Part shown: one piece after another, positions 24,798 through 33,141 of the stretch | Position numbering within the stretch: position 1 is the first letter of the stretch | How the letters are laid out: each line of letters begins with the position of its first letter | Source of the DNA: Bacteriovoracaceae bacterium UBA6261 | GTDB taxonomy: Bacteria; Bdellovibrionota; Bacteriovoracia; Bacteriovoracales; Bacteriovoracaceae | NCBI GenBank assembly: GCA_002440825.1 | Contig: DJVH01000013.1 | Span: forward strand, 41,287-105,286 | Length of the DNA: 64,000 nucleotides | Direction: 5' to 3' | Program-made: the position numbers and the translations under genes | The notes under the pieces: model-generated | What the model was told of the DNA's origin: nothing | The model's database searches: none | The model's input: only the letters and a program-made list of their open reading frames with translations

Positions 24798-26221
24798 TTT
24801 ATACCGGCCTCATCTTTAAATTGAATAAAAACAGCTAAACCATCACTCATTTGCAACGAAAGTGTACCGTTCAGTTGGTTCACCAACGTTTTTACAAGTT
24901 GAAGTCCTAACGATTCGAGATTCTCGAGGTTGAAATTGTCAGGTACACCGATGCCGTTATCTGCTACTTTTATTGTCACTCTATTATCTGGTTGATTTGA
25001 AATCTGAATGTTGACTTCTCCTGAACGCTCTCCGGGAAATGCGTGCTTAAAACAATTAGAAACTAATTCATTAAGAATTAAACCACAGGGGATGGCGCTA
25101 TCGATGGAAAGAAAAACCTGATCGCCGCTGACATTAACCTTAACTTTGGTGGAAATAAAACTTCCAAAAGAGCGAACCAGCAGTTGAATTAAGGACTCAG
25201 CGTAATCTAGAAAGTTAATACGGGACAAATCATTTTTTTGATAGAGCTTCTCATGAACAAGTGCCATCGATTTAATCCGGTTCTGGCTTTCCATGAAAAG
25301 AGCTTTTGCATTTTCATCCTGGATATAGCCGGACTGCAAACTGAGAAGGCTGGATGTAACCTGCAAATTATTCTTAACACGATGGTGAATTTCCTTAAGA
25401 AGCGCTTCTTTTTCCTTGAGACTTGCTTGTATTTGTTCTTCGGCCTTACGTCGATCCGTTATATCTCTTACGATACTTGTAATTAACAATCCTTGTTCTG
25501 TATCTAGTGGACTTAAACTGATTTCTACCGGGAATTCTGAGCCATCTTTTTTTCTTCCAGTCAAAAGCCTGCCCGCGCCCATTGGCCTTGTTTTGGGATG
25601 AGCAATATAACCGTCTCTAAAGGCCACATGGTCTTGTTTGTAACGATCGGGAACTAGAATTTCTATAGGCTGTCCGATCATCTCAATTCGAGAGTAACCA
25701 AAGAGTTTTTCAGCCTGACCATTCACAATAGCGATGTTTCCATTTGTATCAATAACGACAATTCCGTCAGGAGCTGACTCCAACAAACCTTGCACCTTTG
25801 CTTCAACTTTTTTTCTGCTCGTCGTATCACGTATAATGCTAATGACAAATTGACCTTGAGAAGTCGTCAGTGGACTCAAACTAATTTCTATTGAAAACTC
25901 GCTTCCATCTTTTTTTAGTCCAGCAAGCTCTCTTCCTTCGCCCATTCTTCTGGTTTTAGGATTGGCAGCATATTCTTCTCTGTGTTGAGTATGGATTTTC
26001 CGATATCGCTCAGGGACAAGAACTTCAACTTTTCGTCCAACAAGTTCTTCTTTATGGTAGCCAAAAATATTCAACGTAAGCTGATTGACCATAACAATAC
26101 GCCCCTCTCTGTTTACGACAACAATGGCGTCTGGAGCGGCTTCCATAAAATAAGAAATGTTCTGATCAGGATTAAAAATATTATCTACTTCTTCCACTGT
26201 TCTCCTCTTAGAAAACAGCAT
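24794..26221 (-). CDS. PAS-PAS histidine kinase (HisKA_2 type)
   Basis: A soluble sensor kinase of 475 residues from the ATG at 26221; a longer frame from a TTG at 26272 is possible. Two tandem, similar PAS domains lie at about residues 20-130 and 145-255, each followed by R(R/P)MGxGRxLxGxKKDGSEF and ISLSPL, as if duplicated. HisKA_2 follows with EIHHRVKNNLQVTSSLLSLQ, and HATPase_c has LNELVSNCFKHAF and VADNGIGVPD. Kinases of this type often pass phosphate to a receiver encoded nearby, and the next gene begins with one and overlaps by four bases. No periplasmic sensor is present, so the PAS domains should sense an internal cue. Confidence 0.92.
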   Translation of the reverse strand: MLFSKRRTVEEVDNIFNPDQNISYFMEAAPDAIVVVNREGRIVMVNQLTLNIFGYHKEELVGRKVEVLVPERYRKIHTQHREEYAANPKTRRMGEGRELAGLKKDGSEFSIEISLSPLTTSQGQFVISIIRDTTSRKKVEAKVQGLLESAPDGIVVIDTNGNIAIVNGQAEKLFGYSRIEMIGQPIEILVPDRYKQDHVAFRDGYIAHPKTRPMGAGRLLTGRKKDGSEFPVEISLSPLDTEQGLLITSIVRDITDRRKAEEQIQASLKEKEALLKEIHHRVKNNLQVTSSLLSLQSGYIQDENAKALFMESQNRIKSMALVHEKLYQKNDLSRINFLDYAESLIQLLVRSFGSFISTKVKVNVSGDQVFLSIDSAIPCGLILNELVSNCFKHAFPGERSGEVNIQISNQPDNRVTIKVADNGIGVPDNFNLENLESLGLQLVKTLVNQLNGTLSLQMSDGLAVFIQFKDEAGIK

Positions 26222-26322
26222 TTCAAGTCGACGTTTAAATTGCAATGTTTTGATAATAAAAAAATGAAACAATAAGTTTAAGACATAGAAGAAATAGAAA
26301 AAAATTCTATAACACTGTTAAC

Positions 26323-27261
26323 TTAAATTTTTTCCTGCAGCCATTGGTCGAAACTGTCCAGTGACTGTAGTTGGACAAATTTCTTGGCAAATTTTTTTTG
26401 AATGGGAATAGACAACGGGCTGCCCATAATCAATTCGACTTTTTCCGGCAGTTTCGGCAAGACAGCTTCCAGATAATTTTTTATTGATTCAGCTCCGAGG
26501 TGCGAGGCCATGCTCGTCACTCCAACAACCACAGAATCCACATCTAAAAACTGAGCGGCATCGACCAAAGCTTCTGCTGGAAGATTGGGACCCAGGTAAT
26601 AAAACTCATAATTGTAATGCTTGCAGAGGACAGCTGCGATCAAAATACCGAACTCATGCAAATCGCCTTCAACTCCGCAAATCAGAATTTTCTTTCGCGA
26701 AGGTCTGGTGCCGTTTTGATTGTTGTATAAAAAATGCGACAGATGAAATTTCATGATCGATGAGAGCGCGTGTTCATGGGAAATGGAATAATCGCCATTG
26801 GCGACGGCCATTCCGAGTTCTCCCATCAAGGGCAAGGCGATTTTTAAAGCAAATTGTTTTCCGTTCAGTGAATTTTTCAAACGATTGAGTTCATTTGAAA
26901 CAATATCCAGGCGATAAGCTTTTAAGGCCATCAATGAAACAATCATAACCTCTTCGATTTGTTTTTCAGGAATTTTGGATTCTTCCGTCTCACTTCGAAA
27001 AACATTTTTCTCGTTTCCGTGCTCGCGAAGTTTTTCTTTTAAAGTTTCATTGTCGAGGCCGGCAATTTTGGAAATGGTGAAACCGATTTGACAAAGTTCA
27101 TTGAGTAAAGAAAGTTTTTCAATATCTTTTTTGGAATAATTTCTGTGCCCCGAAGGATCTCTCTCCGGGCTCACGGCCTTGTATCGCCGTTCCCAGATAC
27201 GGATGGTGTGAATGCCAACATTGGAAAGCTTGGAGGCCATCTGGATGTTGTAAATTGACAT
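26323..27261 (-). CDS. MerR-family regulator with cobalamin-binding domain (CarH/LitR-like)
   Basis: A 312-residue transcription regulator. The MerR-type winged helix is at 1-70 (ASKLSNVGIHTIRIWERRY). A four-helix segment at about 105-185 carries the E163-H164 pair, and a Rossmann-type B12 domain at 190-300 has the cobalamin-ligand motif DLHEFG (H202). CarH-type photoreceptors bind adenosylcobalamin and release DNA in light. The Trp ten residues before the EH pair in CarH appears here as Val153, so light sensing is uncertain. The start is three bases after the guaA stop, making it third in guaB-guaA. The target is unknown, and no carotenoid genes are in the window. Confidence 0.88.
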   Translation of the reverse strand: MSIYNIQMASKLSNVGIHTIRIWERRYKAVSPERDPSGHRNYSKKDIEKLSLLNELCQIGFTISKIAGLDNETLKEKLREHGNEKNVFRSETEESKIPEKQIEEVMIVSLMALKAYRLDIVSNELNRLKNSLNGKQFALKIALPLMGELGMAVANGDYSISHEHALSSIMKFHLSHFLYNNQNGTRPSRKKILICGVEGDLHEFGILIAAVLCKHYNYEFYYLGPNLPAEALVDAAQFLDVDSVVVGVTSMASHLGAESIKNYLEAVLPKLPEKVELIMGSPLSIPIQKKFAKKFVQLQSLDSFDQWLQEKI

Positions 27262-27264
27262 TGA

Positions 27265-28827
27265 TTACTCCCACTCGATTGTGCCGGGAGGCTTCGAAGT
27301 AATGTCGTAAACGACCCGAGTGATTCCTTTAACTTCATTGGTGATTCTTCGTGAAACAATCTCCAGAAATTCATGAGGAAAATGAGACCAGTTGGCCGTC
27401 ATGCCGTCAGAAGAATTAACCATACGAAGACAAATGACATGCTCGTAAGCGCGTCCATCACCTTTTACACCTACTGTTTTCACTGGAAGAAAAACGGTGA
27501 AGGCCTGCCAGGTTGAATGATAAAGTTTGGCTTCCTTGAGTTCTTCAAAAAGAATCTGGTCAGACTCCTGAACCATACGGATCGCTTCCGGATTAATATC
27601 CCCCAGAATGCGAACGCCAAGCCCCGGCCCTGGAAACGGATGGCGGAAAACCCACTCGCGGGAAAGCCCCAGAGCAAGTCCCATCTCACGCACTTCATCT
27701 TTAAAAAGAAAACGAAGCGGTTCAAGCAATTTCAATTTCATTCTTTCGGGAAGACCGCCGACGTTGTGATGTGATTTGATTGTCACTGATTTTCCGCCGG
27801 CAATGTGCGGAGAAATAGATTCAATGACATCGGGATAAAGCGTTCCTTGCAAAAGATATTCAAAATGAATTTTGTGATCTCTTGCAAACTCATGCACTTT
27901 TTTCTCAAAGATATCGATAAATTTTTTGCCGATGATTTTTCTTTTTTTCTCAGGATCCTCTACGTCTTTCAAGGCATCGTAAAAATCTGCTTTAGCGTCG
28001 ATGATTTCAATATTCAGGTACGTGTGCTGCTTGAGAATATTGATGTGATGATAATCCTGCAATCGCAGAAGACCGTTGTCGACAAAAAAGCAGTACAGAT
28101 TTTCACCAAGAATTTTTCCTGCAAGCGTCGCCGCCACCAGTGAATCAACTCCACCGGAAAAAGCACAGAGAACTTTGGCTTCGCCTACTTTTTTTACCAG
28201 ATCGATCGCTTCAGTCAGCATTTCCTGTGCGTTCCAATCCTGCTTCAGGCCGGCCATTTCTCGGTAAAAATAATCCAGGATCAATTTGCCTTGTTTTGAA
28301 TGTTCAACTTCGGGATGAAACTGCAGTCCCATGATGGGAAGTTCAGTGTGTTTAATCGCCGCTACCAGATCATTTGAACTTTTCATGATGACTTCAAATG
28401 AATTCGGCACCTCTGAAACGTGATCGGAATGGCTCATCCACACGCTCATTGTTTGCGGGCAATTAGGAATCTGAAACAACGGTGTAAAATGAATATCAGC
28501 GTGTCCGTATTCACCGATCAGTCCTTTTTCAACTACACCACCGAAATATTTTCCCAGCAGCTGCATTCCGTAACAGATTCCCAATACAGGAAGAGCGCGG
28601 TCTGCAAACATGAAGCTGTAGTCATTTTCATCTTCAAAGACAGATTGAGGTCCGCCTGAAAGAACAAGGCACTCTGGTTTTTCTTCTTGCAAAAACCTCT
28701 CTTTGCATTCTTCCAAAGTGATGATCTCGGAAGAGAAGCCCAGCTCCCGGGTCTTGCGGGTAATTAATTGAGTGTACTGCGAACCGAAGTCCACAATCCA
28801 GATTTTCTTAGCGTGAGATTTTTTCAT
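27265..28827 (-). CDS. guaA: GMP synthase (glutamine-hydrolysing)
   Basis: A 520-residue enzyme converting XMP to GMP with glutamine and ATP. A class I glutaminase domain occupies about 1-200, with nucleophile Cys in GICYGMQLLG and LQFHPEVEHS. The ATP-pyrophosphatase domain has the P-loop AFSGGVDSLVAA. The C-terminal dimerisation domain ends TKPPGTIEWE, the conserved family terminus. It starts one base after guaB ends and is followed three bases later by the MerR-B12 gene. Confidence 0.97.
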   Translation of the reverse strand: MKKSHAKKIWIVDFGSQYTQLITRKTRELGFSSEIITLEECKERFLQEEKPECLVLSGGPQSVFEDENDYSFMFADRALPVLGICYGMQLLGKYFGGVVEKGLIGEYGHADIHFTPLFQIPNCPQTMSVWMSHSDHVSEVPNSFEVIMKSSNDLVAAIKHTELPIMGLQFHPEVEHSKQGKLILDYFYREMAGLKQDWNAQEMLTEAIDLVKKVGEAKVLCAFSGGVDSLVAATLAGKILGENLYCFFVDNGLLRLQDYHHINILKQHTYLNIEIIDAKADFYDALKDVEDPEKKRKIIGKKFIDIFEKKVHEFARDHKIHFEYLLQGTLYPDVIESISPHIAGGKSVTIKSHHNVGGLPERMKLKLLEPLRFLFKDEVREMGLALGLSREWVFRHPFPGPGLGVRILGDINPEAIRMVQESDQILFEELKEAKLYHSTWQAFTVFLPVKTVGVKGDGRAYEHVICLRMVNSSDGMTANWSHFPHEFLEIVSRRITNEVKGITRVVYDITSKPPGTIEWE

Positions 28828-28828
28828 T

Positions 28829-30298
28829 TTATGTCAGTCTGTAATTAGGTGCTTCTTTCGTGACAAAGACATCGTGCGGATGACTTTCTTTCAATGAAGC
28901 ACTGGAGATTGTAATAAATTCTGCTCTCTCGTGAAGTTCTTTTAAATCTCTGGCCCCGACATAACCCATGCCCGAACGCAGACCACCTACGAGTTGAAAA
29001 ATATTGCTTGAAAGAGATCCTCTATAAGGAACCTGCCCTTCAATTCCTTCCGGAACAAATTTACCCACGTCTTCCACCGATGCCTGGCCGTAGCGGTCTT
29101 TCGATCCCAGGGCCATAGCTCCCAATGATCCCATGCCGCGGTAAACTTTGTAAGCGCGACCTTGATAAAGCACCATTTCTCCCGGAGACTCATCAGTTCC
29201 GGCAAAGAGAGATCCGATCATGACACTGCAAGCTCCTGCGGCCAGTGCTTTGACAACATCGCCGGATAATTTAATACCGCCATCAGCGATAACGGGAATA
29301 TTATTTTTTCTGCAGAACTCGGCACATTCCAGAACAGCTGAGAATTGAGGAACACCGATTCCGGCCACGACTCTCGTTGTACAGATTGAACCCGGACCAA
29401 TTCCCACTTTGATTCCATCCACACCTGCTTCGATTAAATCTTTGCAGGCCTTCGCTGTGGCCACGTTTCCTGCGACAACATCGATATGAGGAAAATGCTT
29501 TTTCAATGTGCGGACCATTTCCAGAACGCCTTTGGAATGACCGTGAGCTGTATCTACAACCAGAGCATCGACTTGCGCTTCAACAAGAATCTTGGCGCGT
29601 TCAAACTCTTTTTCGCTGACTCCGATAGCAGCGGCAACTCGCAGACGTCCGAGTCCGTCTTTGTTTGCATTGGGAAAAGTTATCGTTTTTAAAATATCTT
29701 TAACAGTAATAAGACCTTTGACTGCTCCGTCTGCTGAAACAAGAGGAAGCTTTTCAATTCTGTGTTTGTGAAGAAGTTTTTTAGCTTCATCTACTGTGAT
29801 ATGAGGTCCAGCCGTTACCAGCTTTTCTTTTTTGGTCATGACGTCTTTGACTTTTTGATCGAAGTTGCTTTCCAGCTGAAGATCTCTGTTGGTCAAAATT
29901 CCCACCAGTTTTTTATTTTTATCAACGACCAGAACGCCGGTGATTTTTTTCTGTTGCTTGAGATCCATGACGTAGCTGAGAGTTGTTTCTTCATCAACGG
30001 CCACCGGATTTAAAATCATCCCCGCTTCGAATTTTTTTACTTTTTCAACTTCTTCCGCCTGACGGTAAGGATTCATGTTTTTGTGAATGACTCCAATGCC
30101 GCCCTCTTCTGCAAGAACGATGGCCGAAGGAGCTTCAGTAACGGTATCCATCGCCGCAGAAACGATCGGAATATTCAAAGGAATATTTTTGGAAAACATG
30201 GAATGTGTTTTGGTTTCGCCAGGAAGAATTTCTGAATAAGAAGGTTTGATCAGAACGTCGTCATAAGTCAGGGCCAGGGTAGGATTTACCTTAGTCAT
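28829..30298 (-). CDS. guaB: IMP dehydrogenase
   Basis: A 489-residue NAD-dependent enzyme oxidising IMP to XMP, the first committed step to GMP. The barrel is interrupted by a CBS-domain pair at about 90-205 (DVMTKKEKLVTAGPHITVDE). The catalytic Cys is in GPGSICTTRVVAG, with IADGGIKLSGDV and the flap region YRGMGSLGAM following. The ATG at 30298 gives the normal length; an in-frame GTG at 30316 would add six residues. First gene of guaB-guaA-merR. Confidence 0.97.
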   Translation of the reverse strand: MTKVNPTLALTYDDVLIKPSYSEILPGETKTHSMFSKNIPLNIPIVSAAMDTVTEAPSAIVLAEEGGIGVIHKNMNPYRQAEEVEKVKKFEAGMILNPVAVDEETTLSYVMDLKQQKKITGVLVVDKNKKLVGILTNRDLQLESNFDQKVKDVMTKKEKLVTAGPHITVDEAKKLLHKHRIEKLPLVSADGAVKGLITVKDILKTITFPNANKDGLGRLRVAAAIGVSEKEFERAKILVEAQVDALVVDTAHGHSKGVLEMVRTLKKHFPHIDVVAGNVATAKACKDLIEAGVDGIKVGIGPGSICTTRVVAGIGVPQFSAVLECAEFCRKNNIPVIADGGIKLSGDVVKALAAGACSVMIGSLFAGTDESPGEMVLYQGRAYKVYRGMGSLGAMALGSKDRYGQASVEDVGKFVPEGIEGQVPYRGSLSSNIFQLVGGLRSGMGYVGARDLKELHERAEFITISSASLKESHPHDVFVTKEAPNYRLT

Positions 30299-30365
30299 AA
30301 ATAATCTCGCTCCCACAGTGAGAAATAGGGCGATAGTGATTTGAAATAAAAAACAATAATGAAAG

Positions 30366-31463
30366 TTATAGTTTTTTTAGATCATCGATCAGTTTATCGC
30401 TTTCTTTATATTGTTGTTTATATTCTTTACTGTATGGGCTGACTTGACCCGCGCCTGCTGGAGATTTTGTTTCCAGGGCAGAGTCTTTCGGAACATCCTG
30501 ATCCAGGACAGAGGCCGGCGCTCTTGATCTTGATACGTCGACTTTCTCACCCATTTTCGTTGGGGCCGCATCCATCGTGAAGGCCACTGTAGGTTTTGAT
30601 GACTGTCCATAGACATGAACGATCATTTTAGAACCTGCAGTTTTCTTCTTTTCTGGCACGATCTTATTCTCAGTCTTCGCTTTTGTCATTGTCTTTGTTT
30701 GAGAAATTTTGATAGGCTTTTTCTCAAGCAAACTGTTCTTATATTCTTCGATCAAATTTGGTTCGACGTCTGTTTTTTTGTCTTCATGAACTGATGCCAC
30801 TGCTCTCGATGCAACGTGAGAAGCTTCATGTTTGTCGTGAGATTTAAAAATCTCTTCCGAATGCTTGTCCATCGGAGCGATTCCGGAAAATAGCGAAACT
30901 AACTGACCATATGTTTTTTCTCCAACCGGAGTTGGATCGCGTGGCGCTCCTTCTTCATAAGCATTGTCTACAAATGAAAAAAGTCCTTCTCCGACAGTCA
31001 GATTCAATTCAGCTTGACGTAAATTCGCAAGCTTCATCATCCCGTTGATGACCATCAACTGAGATTTTCCCTTGCTCGAATCGTACGTTAAAATCGCCTC
31101 ACCGCCAGTGTATTCGATGAAAGCATTGGCCGTTTTGATTGTGTAAGTGTCATTCTTATTTAAAGATTGAAACCAGAGATCTCCGGAGCGAAGTTCAATT
31201 CCTTTTCCTGACACAGCAGCTGAGCTCGCATTGCCCAGGTGAAACCGGTGATCGGCATTGTCAGTGAAAGTGACTTGACCGTGATGTTCAATCACAATCT
31301 CTGCTCCCATTTCGATCACGTCGCCTTTTTTCATCTCACGCGTTTTACCGTTTGAAGAAATAAAGCCTTCGCCCTTTAAATCAACAACGCGGCCGAATTG
31401 TCCTTCCGCCGCGATGATATTGAATGAAAATAAAACTGCAATTGCTAATGTGATTTTATTCAT
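30366..31463 (-). CDS. Exported FecR-domain protein
   Basis: A 365-residue periplasmic protein. The signal peptide MNKITLAIAVLFSFNIIAA is followed by a FecR-type beta domain at about 20-170 (GRVVDLKGEGFISSNGKTRE, KKGDVIEMGAEIVI, LRSGDLWFQS) and then a long Lys/Pro/Ser-rich, probably unstructured C-terminal half. FecR domains occur in sigma-regulator proteins and, as here, in stand-alone envelope proteins; no sigma factor is nearby. The ATG at 31463 is chosen because GAAGAG precedes it and the signal peptide begins there. It overlaps the upstream lipoprotein gene by eight bases, so the two are coupled. Confidence 0.8.
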   Translation of the reverse strand: MNKITLAIAVLFSFNIIAAEGQFGRVVDLKGEGFISSNGKTREMKKGDVIEMGAEIVIEHHGQVTFTDNADHRFHLGNASSAAVSGKGIELRSGDLWFQSLNKNDTYTIKTANAFIEYTGGEAILTYDSSKGKSQLMVINGMMKLANLRQAELNLTVGEGLFSFVDNAYEEGAPRDPTPVGEKTYGQLVSLFSGIAPMDKHSEEIFKSHDKHEASHVASRAVASVHEDKKTDVEPNLIEEYKNSLLEKKPIKISQTKTMTKAKTENKIVPEKKKTAGSKMIVHVYGQSSKPTVAFTMDAAPTKMGEKVDVSRSRAPASVLDQDVPKDSALETKSPAGAGQVSPYSKEYKQQYKESDKLIDDLKKL

Positions 31464-32265
31464 TTGTTTTCTCTTCAATTTTTTCATAATACGAACTCAG
31501 GATTTTCCACTCATTCGTATTTCTATATTTCTTTCTGAATTCTTCAACTGTTGCGTAGAATTTCTTCTTGTCACCAAGCTTCATGTGAGTCAGTGCGACC
31601 CACAACTTGGCACTTCGGTAATATTGGGAAGTCGGATATTTTGCCATCAAAGCTTCAAAGTGAGACAGAGTCCAGTCGTGGTGAGCGCCTGATTCATAGG
31701 CAGCAATGCCTGCCTTGAAAAAGAATTCATCATTAATGCTTTTGTTGGCCGGATAATTATTCACAAGCGAAGTATAAAACTGCGCTGCTTTTTCATAGTG
31801 TTTATCTTTAAATTCTTTGTCTGCGATCTTCAACAGATCGTCCGCATGCCATTTGTATGTTTTGAATTCGACGAAATCCTTCAGGTCACTTTTAGCAGCT
31901 GCAGGAGCAACGCTGGCAATGCTTCGAGAACCATGGGCAGGCACAGCTTCAGATTTTTCCTCATGCTTTGATTCATGTTTCGGTTCATGAGTGGCTTCGG
32001 CCACCTCATGTCCGTCCGCCGGCGCTGAATGTCCTCCGCCTTTGGCTTCATAATAAGATTTTTCCTGCTTAAGTTTTTCAATATCAAACTCAAGCCGCTT
32101 TACTTCTGCGTGAAGCTCTCTGTTTTCTCTGGCAAGTTTAAGGGAAACCTGTTCGTAATGATTGATCATCGCCGCTTTCTGTTCGATCTTTTTCATATCA
32201 ACTGAACAAGAAGCTAAAAGTGGTAAAACCAGCATTGTTGCTTTTAATGTGTTTGATTTTTTCAT
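31456..32265 (-). CDS. Coiled-coil/TPR lipoprotein, CpoB/YbgF-like
   Basis: A 269-residue lipoprotein with lipobox LPLLASCS. A coiled coil (about 25-70, KLARENRELHAEVKRLEFD) is followed by a His/Glu/Ala-rich stretch at about 75-115. The C-terminal half is TPR-like (about 140-260): ADKEFKDKHYEKAAQFYTSL and YPTSQYYRSAKLWVALTHM. This coiled-coil plus TPR order resembles CpoB/YbgF, which acts with Tol-Pal and peptidoglycan synthesis, but no tol-pal genes are nearby and the protein is a lipoprotein, so the resemblance may be only architectural. It is coupled to the FecR-domain gene. Confidence 0.78.
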   Translation of the reverse strand: MKKSNTLKATMLVLPLLASCSVDMKKIEQKAAMINHYEQVSLKLARENRELHAEVKRLEFDIEKLKQEKSYYEAKGGGHSAPADGHEVAEATHEPKHESKHEEKSEAVPAHGSRSIASVAPAAAKSDLKDFVEFKTYKWHADDLLKIADKEFKDKHYEKAAQFYTSLVNNYPANKSINDEFFFKAGIAAYESGAHHDWTLSHFEALMAKYPTSQYYRSAKLWVALTHMKLGDKKKFYATVEEFRKKYRNTNEWKILSSYYEKIEEKTNE

Positions 32266-32343
32266 AACTTTTTTTCCCGTCTTTTAAAACAAGCCACTAT
32301 CTCTATTGGATATTCGGATTGTCAGAGAAAAAAGTTTAAGAGT

Positions 32344-33141
32344 TTATTGGGATTGAAGAGTAGAAAAGAGTGCCAATAATTGATCAATCCCCTCCAGAAT
32401 AGGCGCTGGACCCGGCTGGAGAAAGATTTCTGGTTGTAATTCATAGACAGAGTTTGTTGTCACTGCGGAAGTACCCGAGTGCGACGGTCGCTTTTTAATT
32501 GAATCCAGGTCCACTTTTTTTCCGCACCAACAGGCCAGAATAACTTCCGGATCCGCCTCCGCGATTTCCGCCTCCGTCACAAAACGATCCGAAGCCTTCA
32601 CCCCTTCACGGGATTTGGCAGCGAAAATATCTTTTCCACCGCAGAGCTCGACCAATTCGGAAAACCATCTGATGCCGCAAATCCGCGGTTCATCCCATTC
32701 TTCTATATAAACGCGCGGTCTTTTTTTGAAAGTGGCCGCTTTAAGCTTTGCCTCATCCATTTTCTTTTCCAGCTTATGTAAAAAAGCCGTGGTTTTTTCC
32801 CCTTCCCCTATCATATTACCCAAGATGGAAAGGTAGCGCAGAATCTCTTTGAGTGATCGCTGATTGGAAATATAAACGTCTACACCTTCACCGATCAAAT
32901 CTCGGGCAATGTCTTTCTGAATGTCGGAAAAACCGACAACCAGATCTGGTTTTAGATCCAGAATTTTTTGAATATTGGCATGAGTGAATGCCGAAATGAT
33001 GGGATGATTTTTTTTCACACCTTCAGGTCTTACAGCATAGACTGAAACGCCCGCAATGAGATCACTTCTACCGATGGCATAAAGAAATTCAACAGACTCC
33101 TCTGTCATACAGATGATTCTTTGAGGAAAATAAGAATTCAT
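32344..33141 (-). CDS. BtuF-like cobalamin/metal-chelate-binding protein without signal peptide
   Basis: A 265-residue protein of the periplasmic-binding (BtuF/TroA-type) fold. RIICMTEESVEFLYAIGRSD is followed by HANIQKILDLKPDLVVG, GIRWFSELVELCGGKDI and AEADPEVILACWCGKK. Such proteins usually deliver vitamin B12 or siderophores to an ABC importer, but no signal peptide or lipobox is seen at MNSYFPQRIIC and no permease or ATPase is adjacent, so it may act in the cytoplasm. Its ATG overlaps the stop of the upstream histidine kinase by one base (TAATG). The fold is confident; the ligand is inferred from family. Confidence 0.8.
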   Translation of the reverse strand: MNSYFPQRIICMTEESVEFLYAIGRSDLIAGVSVYAVRPEGVKKNHPIISAFTHANIQKILDLKPDLVVGFSDIQKDIARDLIGEGVDVYISNQRSLKEILRYLSILGNMIGEGEKTTAFLHKLEKKMDEAKLKAATFKKRPRVYIEEWDEPRICGIRWFSELVELCGGKDIFAAKSREGVKASDRFVTEAEIAEADPEVILACWCGKKVDLDSIKKRPSHSGTSAVTTNSVYELQPEIFLQPGPAPILEGIDQLLALFSTLQSQ

